Of a stretch of 64,000 nt of DNA, positions 1-8,206 are shown piece after piece. The stretch comes from VXOZ01 sp965220045 (lineage in GTDB: Bacteria; Chloroflexota; UBA11872; VXOZ01): the NCBI GenBank assembly GCA_965220045.1, contig OZ244803.1, forward strand, positions 744,001 through 808,000, given 5' to 3'. A program made the position numbers and the translations under genes. The notes beneath the pieces were generated by a model, which made no database searches, was not told the origin of the DNA, and saw only the letters and a list, made by a program, of their open reading frames with translations. Each line of letters opens with the position of its first letter. Positions within the stretch are counted from its first letter, which is position 1.

Positions 1-2
1 CG

Positions 3-941
3 GGAGACCCCAAAGCGGATAAACTGGACGCCTTTGACATTGAAATTGCCAATGTCGGGCTGGACGACACCGAGGGCATTGCCAAGGCGGCCCAGGGAGT
101 TGACGCCGTGGTCCATACGGCTTGCGTGATGTCGCGACCGCCGACCATGGAGAAGTTTACGTATTACGACATCAACACCACCGGTACCATGCGCTTGCTG
201 CAAGCGGTGGCTGAGCAGGGCGACAAGCTGCACCGCTTTGTTCACATCAGCAGCGATACGGTGTACCCCATGCCGTCGTTGCTCTATGCGCCGGTGGATG
301 AGCAACACCCGCGCCTGCCGATCAAAGAATACGGCATGATCAAGGTGCTGAACGAGGAATTGGTGGAGCACTATCGTCGCGAGTATGGGTTGAAGACGAC
401 GATCATTCGGCCTGGCGCTATCCTAGCCGGGGAGGAGATATTCAACGGCTGGACCGCAGGTATCGCTGCGCAGCAATATCGTGAAGCTAGTGTAGCCCAG
501 CGCGGCCCGCTGTGGCATCCAGAGATGGCAGAGAACGTCGCCAAGTTGGACGAGGCGGTAAAGCATCGGACCGATGACCCGAGCAAGCTGCTCGTCAACT
601 ATCACGATCGAAACGGCAATCCCTGGTTGTGGCAGCGCACCGACGCCCGCGACGTGGTGCACGGCATCGTGCAGGCGCTGGAAGAGGACGGCGCAGTCGG
701 AGAAACGCTGAACATGCACGGTCCCTATGCGATTCCGTTCAGCGAGGGCACAGTAGTGCTCAGCGATCTGCTGGGTCTGCCGGTGCTCGATTGGGAAGCG
801 CCGGCCTGCTGGCAGTATTGGGCGGACAATAGTAAGGCGAAGTCTCTGGTCAAGTATGCCCCGCAGCAGGACTTCCACCGCATGATCGCCGACGCCGTGG
901 CGCTGCGGGAAGGCAAGGAAACGACGGTCATTCCGGCGTGA
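3..941 (+). CDS. NAD-dependent epimerase/dehydratase family protein (5' end cut off)
   Basis: This is an extended short-chain dehydrogenase/reductase. The frame is open from the left edge and the start lies outside the window, so the N-terminal glycine-rich NAD(P) motif is not visible. The sequence includes the strand-4 region DAVVHTA, the serine-bearing SSDTVYP and the catalytic-type Tyr-Lys pair in YGMIK, in the order of sugar-nucleotide epimerases and dehydratases. The C-terminal part (NMHGPYAIPFSEGT) resembles the substrate-binding portion. The exact substrate cannot be told. No partner gene follows on the same strand; the next stretch is a repeat-bearing spacer. Confidence 0.85.
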   Translation, partial: GDPKADKLDAFDIEIANVGLDDTEGIAKAAQGVDAVVHTACVMSRPPTMEKFTYYDINTTGTMRLLQAVAEQGDKLHRFVHISSDTVYPMPSLLYAPVDEQHPRLPIKEYGMIKVLNEELVEHYRREYGLKTTIIRPGAILAGEEIFNGWTAGIAAQQYREASVAQRGPLWHPEMAENVAKLDEAVKHRTDDPSKLLVNYHDRNGNPWLWQRTDARDVVHGIVQALEEDGAVGETLNMHGPYAIPFSEGTVVLSDLLGLPVLDWEAPACWQYWADNSKAKSLVKYAPQQDFHRMIADAVALREGKETTVIPA

Positions 942-1321
942 ACGGGATTTGATCGACCGTATCAAATCTGGGCTTGTCCCAGGCGGGGAACACGCACCCG
1001 CGCAACGCTGTGATCGCCGGAGTGCCAGCACGAGTCCCGGGAATGGGGTTGTTGCCACGCATCCGGTAGCGCAGGCCCTTCGACAAGCTCAGGACAGGCA
1101 AGGGCTTCCCGCAGCACTAAGCACGAACGGAATTCCGCCTATCCCGTTCACCCTGAGCCTGTCGAGGGGCAAGTCAACACTGAGCAGTGCATTTGTGAGA
1201 TGAGTTCTAGTCCGGCTACGCTTCAATGCGAAGATGTTGAGTCGCTAGAGTGCGGGGAGTCTAGAATTCTCCCACCTGAGCAGATCCCGATGCATGAGTT
1301 CGAGTCGGCCGCTGACTAGAA
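942..1321. repeat. Repeat-bearing spacer with split copies of the TTCGACAGGCTCAGG core
   Basis: No gene is apparent here. Positions 1076-1130 hold a core (CCCTTCGACAAGCTCAGG) separated from its usual tail (GCACGAACGG) by about 30 bases containing GGGCTTCCCGCAGC. Positions 1145-1170 hold a reverse-oriented core (CGTTCACCCTGAGCCTGTCG). From about 1200 to 1321 nothing recognisable is seen. Short frames through this stretch are repeat artefacts. Confidence 0.75.
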
Positions 1322-2053
1322 CTATCTAGGCTTCACTGAGAAAGTCCCATTCGCGCTCACTTTAAGCAGACACGGTCCTTTGGGAAACCTTACTATAGTA
1401 CTTCCAGAGACGCTCCCGATCTCATTCGCTATCAACTCACGTCCCCCCGCGCACACTGCGACAATGGCAAAATGCCCGTCCCCGGTATGCGATACTTCCC
1501 ACGCTCTCGTCGATGGTGGCATAAATAGCCCGCTCACATCATCCCCGAATCCAGTCATCCCATCTTCTGCAACCCACTCTTGATGATGTATTGGCTCAAT
1601 CGTAATTTCCCACATCCCGCCAGCATCAATGTCAAAGAAGTACTCCCCGGATGGCAGCCAGTTCCGGCCTATATATCTGCCGATTACATTCGCCAGAAGT
1701 ACTCTTTCCTCTCCTCTGTAAGCAACTAAAGCGAAATGACCGTCTGCAGCATGGCGGATCGTTAGAATGGCAACATTGTAAGGTATCGATATAGCATTGG
1801 TGGCTGTATCCCCGAAGCCAGATATGTAGATGGGTTCTGGTTCTGGTGTTGGGCTTGGAAGCGGCGTTGGAGGAATCCTTGTGGGGGAATCTTGTACACG
1901 GGGTTGGCGCGCAACTGTTGATTGCGACGTGCTGGCTTTGTTGGAAGTGACAGTTGATGTAGTCGATGTAGTTCCTGGGTCGATGATTGCGCCAATAACC
2001 GCCAATATAACTAAACCGAGAAGTATGACGCCGACGATTTTGAGAACCCGCAT
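1322..2053 (-). CDS. Membrane-anchored protein with a Ser/Thr/Pro linker and two repeated beta-type domains
   Basis: I do not recognise a named family. Residues 5-25 form one hydrophobic segment without a lipobox, so it is probably an N-terminal anchor or an uncleaved signal. A Ser/Thr-rich then Pro-rich linker follows to about residue 72. The rest holds two similar units of roughly 70 residues, each with a GHFA(L/I)VA strand, a LLAN or LIAN turn and a closing strand (WEITIEP, FSVKP). This suggests a duplicated extracytoplasmic beta-sandwich. An AGGG lies about 10 bases before the ATG. The gene stands alone. The function is unknown; a cell-surface or binding role is only inferred from the anchor-linker-domain layout. 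Confidence 0.7.
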   Translation of the reverse strand: MRVLKIVGVILLGLVILAVIGAIIDPGTTSTTSTVTSNKASTSQSTVARQPRVQDSPTRIPPTPLPSPTPEPEPIYISGFGDTATNAISIPYNVAILTIRHAADGHFALVAYRGEERVLLANVIGRYIGRNWLPSGEYFFDIDAGGMWEITIEPIHHQEWVAEDGMTGFGDDVSGLFMPPSTRAWEVSHTGDGHFAIVAVCAGGRELIANEIGSVSGSTIVRFPKGPCLLKVSANGTFSVKPR

Positions 2054-2306
2054 GGGATGCCCTATTGCAGCATGGGAAATGACTACCTGCTACAGACAAT
2101 TGGTTCCTGAGCCGCAAGGGGGCACAAGGGCACCCGTCCATCATGCCTTAGGATTCAGGTAGACTATCTGTTGCAAGGTCTATGCTACCAAAAGGAAAAG
2201 TGGAAGACTGCAAAGTAGGAAATCCTGTAGATTCTGCGCTGCGCTCGAAATGACATAAATGGGACTGCGCTTACACAAATAGGTCTGGTGCCTAGAAAAG
2301 CCTAAG

Positions 2307-3794
2307 ATGAAAGTGCTCTACATCGACATCGACTCTCTCCGCCGGGACCACATCGGCTGCTTTGGCTATGAGCGGCCGACGACGCCCAACCTCGACCGCA
2401 TAGCGCGGGAAGGCGCGCGGTTCACCAATATGTATGCCGCCGATACGCCGTGCGTCCCCGCCCGCGCGAGCATCTTTACCGGCCGCTGGGGTATCAAGAC
2501 CGGGCTCCTTACGCACGGTGAGCGGGCGCAGAGCATTGGCGACTTCGGTCGTCCCGCAGGCGAGTTGGACTCCAAACCCTGGGAGCGGGATGAGCGCTAT
2601 ACGGGGCCGACGTATCCGCCGGTCGGCAGCCGGGTGCCCCAGGTGCAAGAGCACCTTGCTTTTGCCTTGGCCGATTCGGAATTCCGCACGGCCGCGGTCT
2701 CTACATTTGGAGATCAAGCGCCTTGGTTTCGCATGGGCTGGAATGCGTACTACCGCCCGCAGTGGCATCTGGGGCACAGCAGCGTCGAGGCGCCTGAGAT
2801 TACGGCGCATGCGCTCGCGTGGCTGATGGACCACGCCCAGGAAGACTTCTTGCTTTACGTTCATTATTGGGACCCGCATCAGTCGTACAAGTCGCCCCAG
2901 TCGTATGTGGATGCCATGCTGGCGTATCCGCCACCGGACTGGCCGCCGGATGAGCGTGTTAGAGATGACGCTGAGCGGTACGCTCACATGCCGAACTCCG
3001 CCGGTTCGCACCGAATCTGGACCAAGGAGGACTTCGACTACTGGCTGGCGATGTATGATGCGGAGATTGCTTACTGCGACGAGTACGTGGGTCGGCTGCT
3101 CGACGGGCTGGAGGCAGCAGGGATACTTGACGACACGCTCGTTCTCGCCGCCACCGACCACGGCGAGAACCAGGGCGAGCACAGCGTCTACGGCGACCAC
3201 TGGGGCGTCTTCGAGACCGACGCCCACATCTGGATGCTGGCGCGCTGGCCTGAGGGCGGGATTCAACCGGAAACGGTGGTGGACGCGGCAGGCTATACAC
3301 TGGACATCGGGCCAACGCTGTGCGCGGTCGCGGATTTGACTCCGCCGGCGCGCTGGCAGGGACGATCGCTATTGGGGATGATGCGCGGCGAGCCGGAGCT
3401 GCAGCCCCGGCGCGACTACGTGTACTTGGAACACGGCCTGTGGTCGGCGCAGCGGGCGATCCGCACCATCGGCGGGGAAGATGGGCGCGATTGGAAGCTC
3501 ATCAAGAGCTACCATGGCGGGCTCATGAACTGGCCGCTGACGCAGCTCTTCGACCTGGCCAACGACCCGCGCGAGGAAGACAACGTAGCGGATGCCAACC
3601 CCGACATTACCCGTGACCTGGAATACCGCCTCTGGCAGTGGGAGGAAGAGCAACTCCAGGGCTGGCCGGACCCGCTGAAGAAGGTGGCCCAAGAAGGACC
3701 GCAAACGGTGCTCAGCGCTCTGGAAAACATGCGGGAGGGCCCGTTTCCGTGGCCGAATCCGGAAGGCCACGTGGTGCCTGAAGATCGGCCTTAG
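2307..3794 (+). CDS. Type I sulfatase
   Basis: This arylsulfatase/alkaline-phosphatase superfamily enzyme is predicted to hydrolyse sulfate esters. The metal-binding start DIDSLRRDH is at residues 7-15. The formylglycine motif CVPAR is at 49-53 and reads as C-x-P-x-R, so Cys49 should be the residue oxidised to formylglycine. The downstream TDHGE metal and substrate motif is near residue 285. At 495 residues it is normal for the family. No signal peptide is seen, so it appears cytoplasmic or is exported by another route. No maturase gene lies nearby. The ribosome site before the ATG is weak (AAAGCCTAAG). The substrate, perhaps a sulfated polysaccharide, cannot be determined. Confidence 0.93.
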   Translation: MKVLYIDIDSLRRDHIGCFGYERPTTPNLDRIAREGARFTNMYAADTPCVPARASIFTGRWGIKTGLLTHGERAQSIGDFGRPAGELDSKPWERDERYTGPTYPPVGSRVPQVQEHLAFALADSEFRTAAVSTFGDQAPWFRMGWNAYYRPQWHLGHSSVEAPEITAHALAWLMDHAQEDFLLYVHYWDPHQSYKSPQSYVDAMLAYPPPDWPPDERVRDDAERYAHMPNSAGSHRIWTKEDFDYWLAMYDAEIAYCDEYVGRLLDGLEAAGILDDTLVLAATDHGENQGEHSVYGDHWGVFETDAHIWMLARWPEGGIQPETVVDAAGYTLDIGPTLCAVADLTPPARWQGRSLLGMMRGEPELQPRRDYVYLEHGLWSAQRAIRTIGGEDGRDWKLIKSYHGGLMNWPLTQLFDLANDPREEDNVADANPDITRDLEYRLWQWEEEQLQGWPDPLKKVAQEGPQTVLSALENMREGPFPWPNPEGHVVPEDRP

Positions 3795-4260
3795 CAACTA
3801 ACGCTCGAATTCAGCTTTTGCGACTTCCAAACAAAGCTGACGGATTCCAAACTAATCTTACGGCGCATGCGCTTCCACGTTGGCTACGCATACTCCCATT
3901 CGTCATTACCATGAGAATAGCGTGACCAAGCCGTTCGCCCCCGTATCAAGTACGGGGCAGGCTCTGAGCATTGTCGATGGGTGAACGGCGGAGGTAGCAG
4001 GTAGCAACTCTGCACCCTGTACTCTCCATTCATGCTTCGACAAGGGCTTCGCGCAGCCCTCAGCACGAACGGAGTGATGTGCGTTCATTTCCATTCCCTT
4101 GTGTGGTCGGCAGCCGGCCAAGGTGATTCCCGCGAAAGCGGGAATCCATCTTCTCTTGCGTATCTTGCGTAGCTCGTCCTCTGGACTCCGGCTTTCGCCG
4201 GAGTGACGGCGCTTGAACGCTTGCTCTTCGGCGACTAGTTCGATCTGGCTTTGCCCAACT
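3795..4260. repeat. Spacer with three kinds of short palindromic repeat
   Basis: No gene is supported. Positions 3931-3988 contain a composite: half cores of the TTCGACAGGCTCAGG family around an inverted CCCCCGTATCAAGTACGGGG. Positions 4032-4072 hold a variant core interrupted by GGGCTTCGCGCAGCCC. At 4125-4146 is a hairpin ATTCCCGCGAAAGCGGGAAT, also found at 23456. At 4185-4204 is a related hairpin ACTCCGGCTTTCGCCGGAGT. Confidence 0.75.
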
Positions 4261-6216
4261 TCACCTCGCTCCGCCCGGTTGCCATTGAGCCAAACTCATG
4301 ACGTGCCGAACCGCACCGGGCGTGCCGAGGCGGGCGTAGAGATCTTCCGTCCAGCCGAAGGTGCCGGGGCGCGGACCGAGGAAGACCAATTCCATAGGCC
4401 AGAGCAGACCGGCGGCTTGCGGCAGGTCAGCGTGTTGGAGCGCGAAGAGGATCTCACTGGCGATGCCGGTGCCGTCCGGGCTGGAGGAGTCGCTGAGCGA
4501 GGCTGGCAAATCGCTCAGAATGAGCGCTGCCACGTTCCCGTGGAGTAACGCCGCGTAGAGCGCAACCACGGCCATTTGGCCGCGCCCTGCCAGCGCCACG
4601 CGAGCGCCATCCACGCCGGGTAGGTGCGCCACGGCTTCCAGAGCCCGCAACGTGTCGTAGACCTGCATCGAGGCAATGGTGCGACCCGTCAGCATAGCGG
4701 AGCGGCGCACGTGCCAGTCGAGTTCCGGTCCCCAGGCGTTATCGCCGGTGCCGCGCGGCTCAGCTACCACCCGCGCCCAGGAGCTATCGAATCCATAGAG
4801 CCATTCCTCGGTGGCTTTGCGTTCCTCATGGGGAGAGCGCAGCGCGAGGACGGCGGGAGCATCTGTGTCCGTCTCCGGCAGCGTCCATGCGCCGTGCAAT
4901 CGCCAGCCGCCTTCGGATGAGAAAGCAAACCTGCCGCCCGCTACCGCGTCGCCGCGGCCGGTCTCGTATTCCACTGCGAAATCGAGCGCGGACGGGGAGT
5001 CGGGAAAGTGGCGAAACGACGTTTCTTTGAGACCGGCAAGGGCTTGTTCTCGCACGGACGCCAACTGCTCCGGCGTAGCGATGTCTGGCAACTCCGGCAA
5101 GGTAAAGAAATCTTCCTGGATCGTGGAGACGCGCTCCGCAGGCGGTACGCCCGCTTGGTAAACCCGCAGCGTGGCGGCGTTTTCCTGAATTTCAGGGCGA
5201 TCGTCGATGTCTCCTGCGGCCTCAGGCGACACCTCTTTGCCGCAGAGATGGCGTAAGAACCAGGAAAAGATGCCTTGGCGCGAGTTGGCGTGGTAGGAGT
5301 GTCCGCCAGGAGTCTCTATCAGGCGGACGTTAGCGCCGGCATCCAGATGGTCGTACACTTTCTTGGTATCTGCAAACGCCTCGCGGATGGCGCGGATGTG
5401 AAAGATGCCGTCGCGGTTCGCCGAGCCGATGAGCATGGGCCGCGGCGCGATGAGGCGCGCCACGTCGGCAAGCTCCCAGCCATAGGCGTTCACGAAGAAC
5501 ATGCAGTCGCAGTGGCCGTCCACGGTCTTCTCGCACACATGCGAAGCAAATGTGGCGGTGCCGCACACCGGTGCCACGACCTTCACGCGTTCGTCGGCGG
5601 CAGCCACCCACCAGCTCACGGCGCCGCCGCCGGAGATGCCGGTGACCCCGAGTCGCTCGCCGTCAACCTGCGGCAACGACGCCAGCAAATCGAGGCCGCG
5701 TACACCGTTCCAGAGTTCCACTCCGGCGGGAGTATAGCCCTGGCTGTACCAGTTGAACCAGCCGCGATGGAACGTGCCGTGGTGGTGGCCTTCGATCTCG
5801 CCAAGCTGGATGGTCTCCACGAGTAAACAGGCGAAGCCTAACTGGGCAAACTTGCGCGGATGCGCCTGATAGTGCTCTTTTTGCTTCTGGGCGTGGCCGC
5901 AGAGGTAGAGCACGCCGGGCACGGGCTGCTTTGTGTCCGTGGGCAAGTAGAGATTGCCGGTGACAAAGAGACCCGGCAGCGCTTCGTAGTACAGGTTTTG
6001 GATGCGATAGCCGTCGCGCTGGGTCTCTTTGGTAATCTGCACGTTGAGCGGCGGACGATCCGTCAGCGCCATGTGCGAGGTCACGCCCATCATGGCGTAG
6101 TACTGCGCGAGCCATTCTTGCCGCGCCTGCGGCCAGCCGGCAACAGGCGGCAAGGTTTGCACGGAATCTGCATGCATGCGGGTCGCTTCTTGACATAAGT
6201 ATGTGCGGATATCCAT
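4261..6216 (-). CDS. Two-domain alpha/beta hydrolase (acetyl xylan esterase / dipeptidyl-peptidase-like), second domain degenerate
   Basis: The N-terminal half is a serine hydrolase of the acetyl xylan esterase/prolyl-oligopeptidase type. The nucleophile elbow GISGG lies at residues 193-197 with Ser195. An acid candidate is Asp269 (GSANRDG), and the catalytic His is probably His306 (PGGHSYH). After about residue 330 a second region resembling the same fold begins. Its elbow position reads GRGQM (544-548), so the serine is missing and this half should be inactive. At 651 residues it is about twice a single hydrolase domain. There is no signal peptide. The ATG is preceded by GAGGGAG at good spacing. 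It lies next to a nitrilase-family gene on the same strand, separated by repeats. The substrate is unknown. Confidence 0.85.
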   Translation of the reverse strand: MDIRTYLCQEATRMHADSVQTLPPVAGWPQARQEWLAQYYAMMGVTSHMALTDRPPLNVQITKETQRDGYRIQNLYYEALPGLFVTGNLYLPTDTKQPVPGVLYLCGHAQKQKEHYQAHPRKFAQLGFACLLVETIQLGEIEGHHHGTFHRGWFNWYSQGYTPAGVELWNGVRGLDLLASLPQVDGERLGVTGISGGGAVSWWVAAADERVKVVAPVCGTATFASHVCEKTVDGHCDCMFFVNAYGWELADVARLIAPRPMLIGSANRDGIFHIRAIREAFADTKKVYDHLDAGANVRLIETPGGHSYHANSRQGIFSWFLRHLCGKEVSPEAAGDIDDRPEIQENAATLRVYQAGVPPAERVSTIQEDFFTLPELPDIATPEQLASVREQALAGLKETSFRHFPDSPSALDFAVEYETGRGDAVAGGRFAFSSEGGWRLHGAWTLPETDTDAPAVLALRSPHEERKATEEWLYGFDSSWARVVAEPRGTGDNAWGPELDWHVRRSAMLTGRTIASMQVYDTLRALEAVAHLPGVDGARVALAGRGQMAVVALYAALLHGNVAALILSDLPASLSDSSSPDGTGIASEILFALQHADLPQAAGLLWPMELVFLGPRPGTFGWTEDLYARLGTPGAVRHVMSLAQWQPGGAR

Positions 6217-6263
6217 GGGTCTCCCTCTTCCGGTGAATTGGCGTTGGCGTCGCTATCTTGGCG

Positions 6264-6291
6264 GTAGGGGCACGATATATCGTGCCCCTAC
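6264..6291. repeat. Perfect 28-bp palindrome, GTAGGGGCACGATA family
   Basis: The two 14-base halves (GTAGGGGCACGATA and TATCGTGCCCCTAC) are exact reverse complements. Relatives lie at 20156-20183 and, more diverged, at 55022-55050. It sits just upstream of the alpha/beta hydrolase gene and could form a cruciform or an RNA hairpin. Confidence 0.8.
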
Positions 6292-6354
6292 ACCTCACTT
6301 GGTCTCATGGTACCTTCCGTCTAACGTACATGTGTCGGCAGCTTCTTTTCAATT

Positions 6355-6634
6355 GCGGGGGACAAGCCCCGCGCTACAGTCACTCCACTAGGACGCTGAT
6401 TCGTTGTAGAGAAAGGTGAGCGCGGCGTACCGAACCGTTCGCCCAGAGCCTGTCGAAGGGTGGACACCTGCTTTTGGAAGAGCGGGGGACAAGCCCCCGC
6501 GCTACGGTCACTTCGCTAGGACGCTGATGTGTTGCAGAGAGAGGTGCGTGCGACGTACCGAACCGTTCGCCCAGAGCCTGTCGAAGGGTGGACACCGGTT
6601 GTTCGCAGAGCGGGGCACAAGGCCCCGCGCTACA
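6355..6634. repeat. Tandem duplication of about 127 bp, two full copies plus a third start
   Basis: Units begin at 6355, 6482 and 6610 with GCGGGG(G)ACAAGCCCC(C)GCGCTAC, itself a hairpin. They continue through CTAGGACGCTGAT and GACGTACCGAACCGTTCGCCC and include a reverse TTCGACAGGCTC core (CAGAGCCTGTCGAAGG). The third unit stops after its first hairpin and abuts the stop codon of the amidase gene. No coding function is seen. Confidence 0.8.
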
Positions 6635-7463
6635 CGTTTCGGCGCGATTCATTGGGAAGGTAGATATCGGGCCGGCGGTCGTCCAAATAGGTCGCGATAG
6701 TGCGCCATGTCTCCCAGTCGGGGTGATCGAGTTCGAGTGACGCCACGGCAATCCCTTCGCCTTCGTCGACTTTGGCAAGGTAGCCGCCGGAGGGGGCGGC
6801 GATGCACGAATGCCCGAGGCTCTTCCAGCCCTCTTCCACGCCGACGCGGTCCGCCATCGCCACGTGCACGGTGTTCTCCAGCGCGCGGGTGGCAACGAGA
6901 CCGCTCACCACCGCGCCGCTCCAGCCCAGGCCGCGCTGCCAGTCGTTGGTGATCCAATCGGTGCTGTTCAGGATAACTTCAGCGCCCTCCAGTACGAGCC
7001 GCCGGATGTATTCGGGGAAGATGAGGTCGTAGCAAATCGTCAGCGCCACGCGGGTGCCGTCGATGTCGAACAGGGCCGGTTCGGTGCCGGGGGTGAAGGC
7101 CTCGCGCTCCGCCGAAAAGAGGTGGATTTTGCGATAAGCCCCGTGCAGGCTACCATCGGGAGCGAGCAGCACCGCGCTATTATAGAAGCAGTCCTGGCCT
7201 TGCTCGATCATACCGGCCACAATGTAGCACTCGTGGCGGCATGCGATTCTGCCGAGTTCGTCGGTGGTCGGCCCGGGGATAGACTCCGCCAGCGCGCTCA
7301 GGCGGTCGCCGACAAAGTAGCCGGTGGTAGCCAGTTCGGGCAGCACGGCCACGGTTGCGCCTTGCGCTGCAGTGGCGCAGACGAGGCAGTCGATGCGCGC
7401 AAGGTTGGCGTCCACGTCGCCGAGTACGCAGTCCATCTGAACGACGGCTATTTTAAGTGACAC
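6630..7463 (-). CDS. Carbon-nitrogen hydrolase (nitrilase superfamily amidase)
   Basis: The nitrilase-superfamily catalytic residues are all visible: Glu43 in LPELATTGY, Lys112 in YRKIHLF and Cys144 in LTICYDLIFPE. The usual accessory motif GAEVIL follows. At 277 residues it has the standard single-domain length and would hydrolyse an amide or omega-amide in the cytoplasm. The start is GTG with AGGAGG seven bases upstream. Its end runs into the 127-bp repeat, which lies right after the stop codon. The substrate class (omega-amidase, carbamoyl-putrescine amidase or similar) is not resolved. Confidence 0.9.
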   Translation of the reverse strand: MSLKIAVVQMDCVLGDVDANLARIDCLVCATAAQGATVAVLPELATTGYFVGDRLSALAESIPGPTTDELGRIACRHECYIVAGMIEQGQDCFYNSAVLLAPDGSLHGAYRKIHLFSAEREAFTPGTEPALFDIDGTRVALTICYDLIFPEYIRRLVLEGAEVILNSTDWITNDWQRGLGWSGAVVSGLVATRALENTVHVAMADRVGVEEGWKSLGHSCIAAPSGGYLAKVDEGEGIAVASLELDHPDWETWRTIATYLDDRRPDIYLPNESRRNV

Positions 7464-7527
7464 GGTCGCGCCTCCTGGCTATGGCGTCGGCATCAAGTGC
7501 CAATGTTGTTCCGTACGCAAGCATACA

Positions 7528-7812
7528 CCCTTCGACAGGCTCAGGGCGAACGGATGAGGCGGCCCTTCGACGGGCTCAGGGGGAATGGATGTGGCGGGCC
7601 CTTCGACAGGCTCAGGGCGAACGGGAGTCGCGGGCCCTTCGACAGGCTCAGGGCGAACGGGAGTCGCGGGCCCTTCGACGGGCTCAGGGCGAACGAAAGC
7701 GGCGGGTCCTTCGACAGGCTCAGGGCGAACGGAAGAGGCGGGCCCTTCGACAGGCTCAGGGTGAATGGAAGAGGCGGGCCCTTCGACAGGTTCAGGGCGA
7801 ACGGGAGTAAGC
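7528..7812. repeat. 36-bp minisatellite, eight copies of the CCCTTCGACAGGCTCAGG core
   Basis: Unit starts are at 7528, 7563, 7599, 7635, 7671, 7707, 7743 and 7779, a period of 36 bases (35 for the first step). Each unit is a 25-base core ending in GGCGAACGG plus an 11-base joining piece such as GAGTCGCGGGC or AAGAGGCGGGC. Because the joining pieces also repeat, this is a minisatellite and not a CRISPR array. The period is a multiple of three, so open frames with repeats such as RPEPVEG or RQAQGER run through both strands; I regard these as artefacts. A further reverse core lies at about 7893-7917. Confidence 0.9.
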
Positions 7813-8109
7813 GTGTTATCGGAAAACCCGGGTGAAACGGGATTCAGCGTGCTCATCGTAGTACGCAGGAGGAGTGCGACAGACAGGATCCGTTCGTGCT
7901 GAGCCTGTCGAAGCACATACTGGTTGGCGAGGTCTCCCTTCGGGGATCGCAAGGCGAACGGAAGAGTGATGTCTACCCAGTGCTGCAAAGGTTTCTCGCA
8001 AACTGCCAGATTTCACTCTTTGCGTCTCCTTCACTGCCCACCAATAAGCGCACGCGCTGGCAACTTTGCCGCGCACTCTGCGGTGAATTTGCCTTAGCGA
8101 TCTAATGAA

Positions 8110-8146
8110 GAACCGGAGAGTTGACCAACTGTCAACTCTCCGGTTC
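8110..8146. terminator. Perfect 16-bp hairpin downstream of the solute-binding protein gene
   Basis: The arm GAACCGGAGAGTTGAC (8110-8125) pairs completely with 8131-8146 across the loop CAACT. It lies about 60 bases past the stop of the minus-strand binding-protein gene. No strong T-run follows on either strand, so it may be a weak or factor-assisted terminator or a 3'-end stabiliser. Confidence 0.55.
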
Positions 8147-8206
8147 AGTGTGCCCGATTCAGCCTAAGCCGTGTTTCCCACGCGAGCCGAAACTGAGAAT
8201 CTTCAC

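Noticed and set aside
7457..7988. Open frames on both strands with repeats such as RPEPVEG and RQAQGER
   Set aside because: They follow exactly the 36-bp minisatellite, whose period is a multiple of three; the peptides are common artefacts of this repeat.
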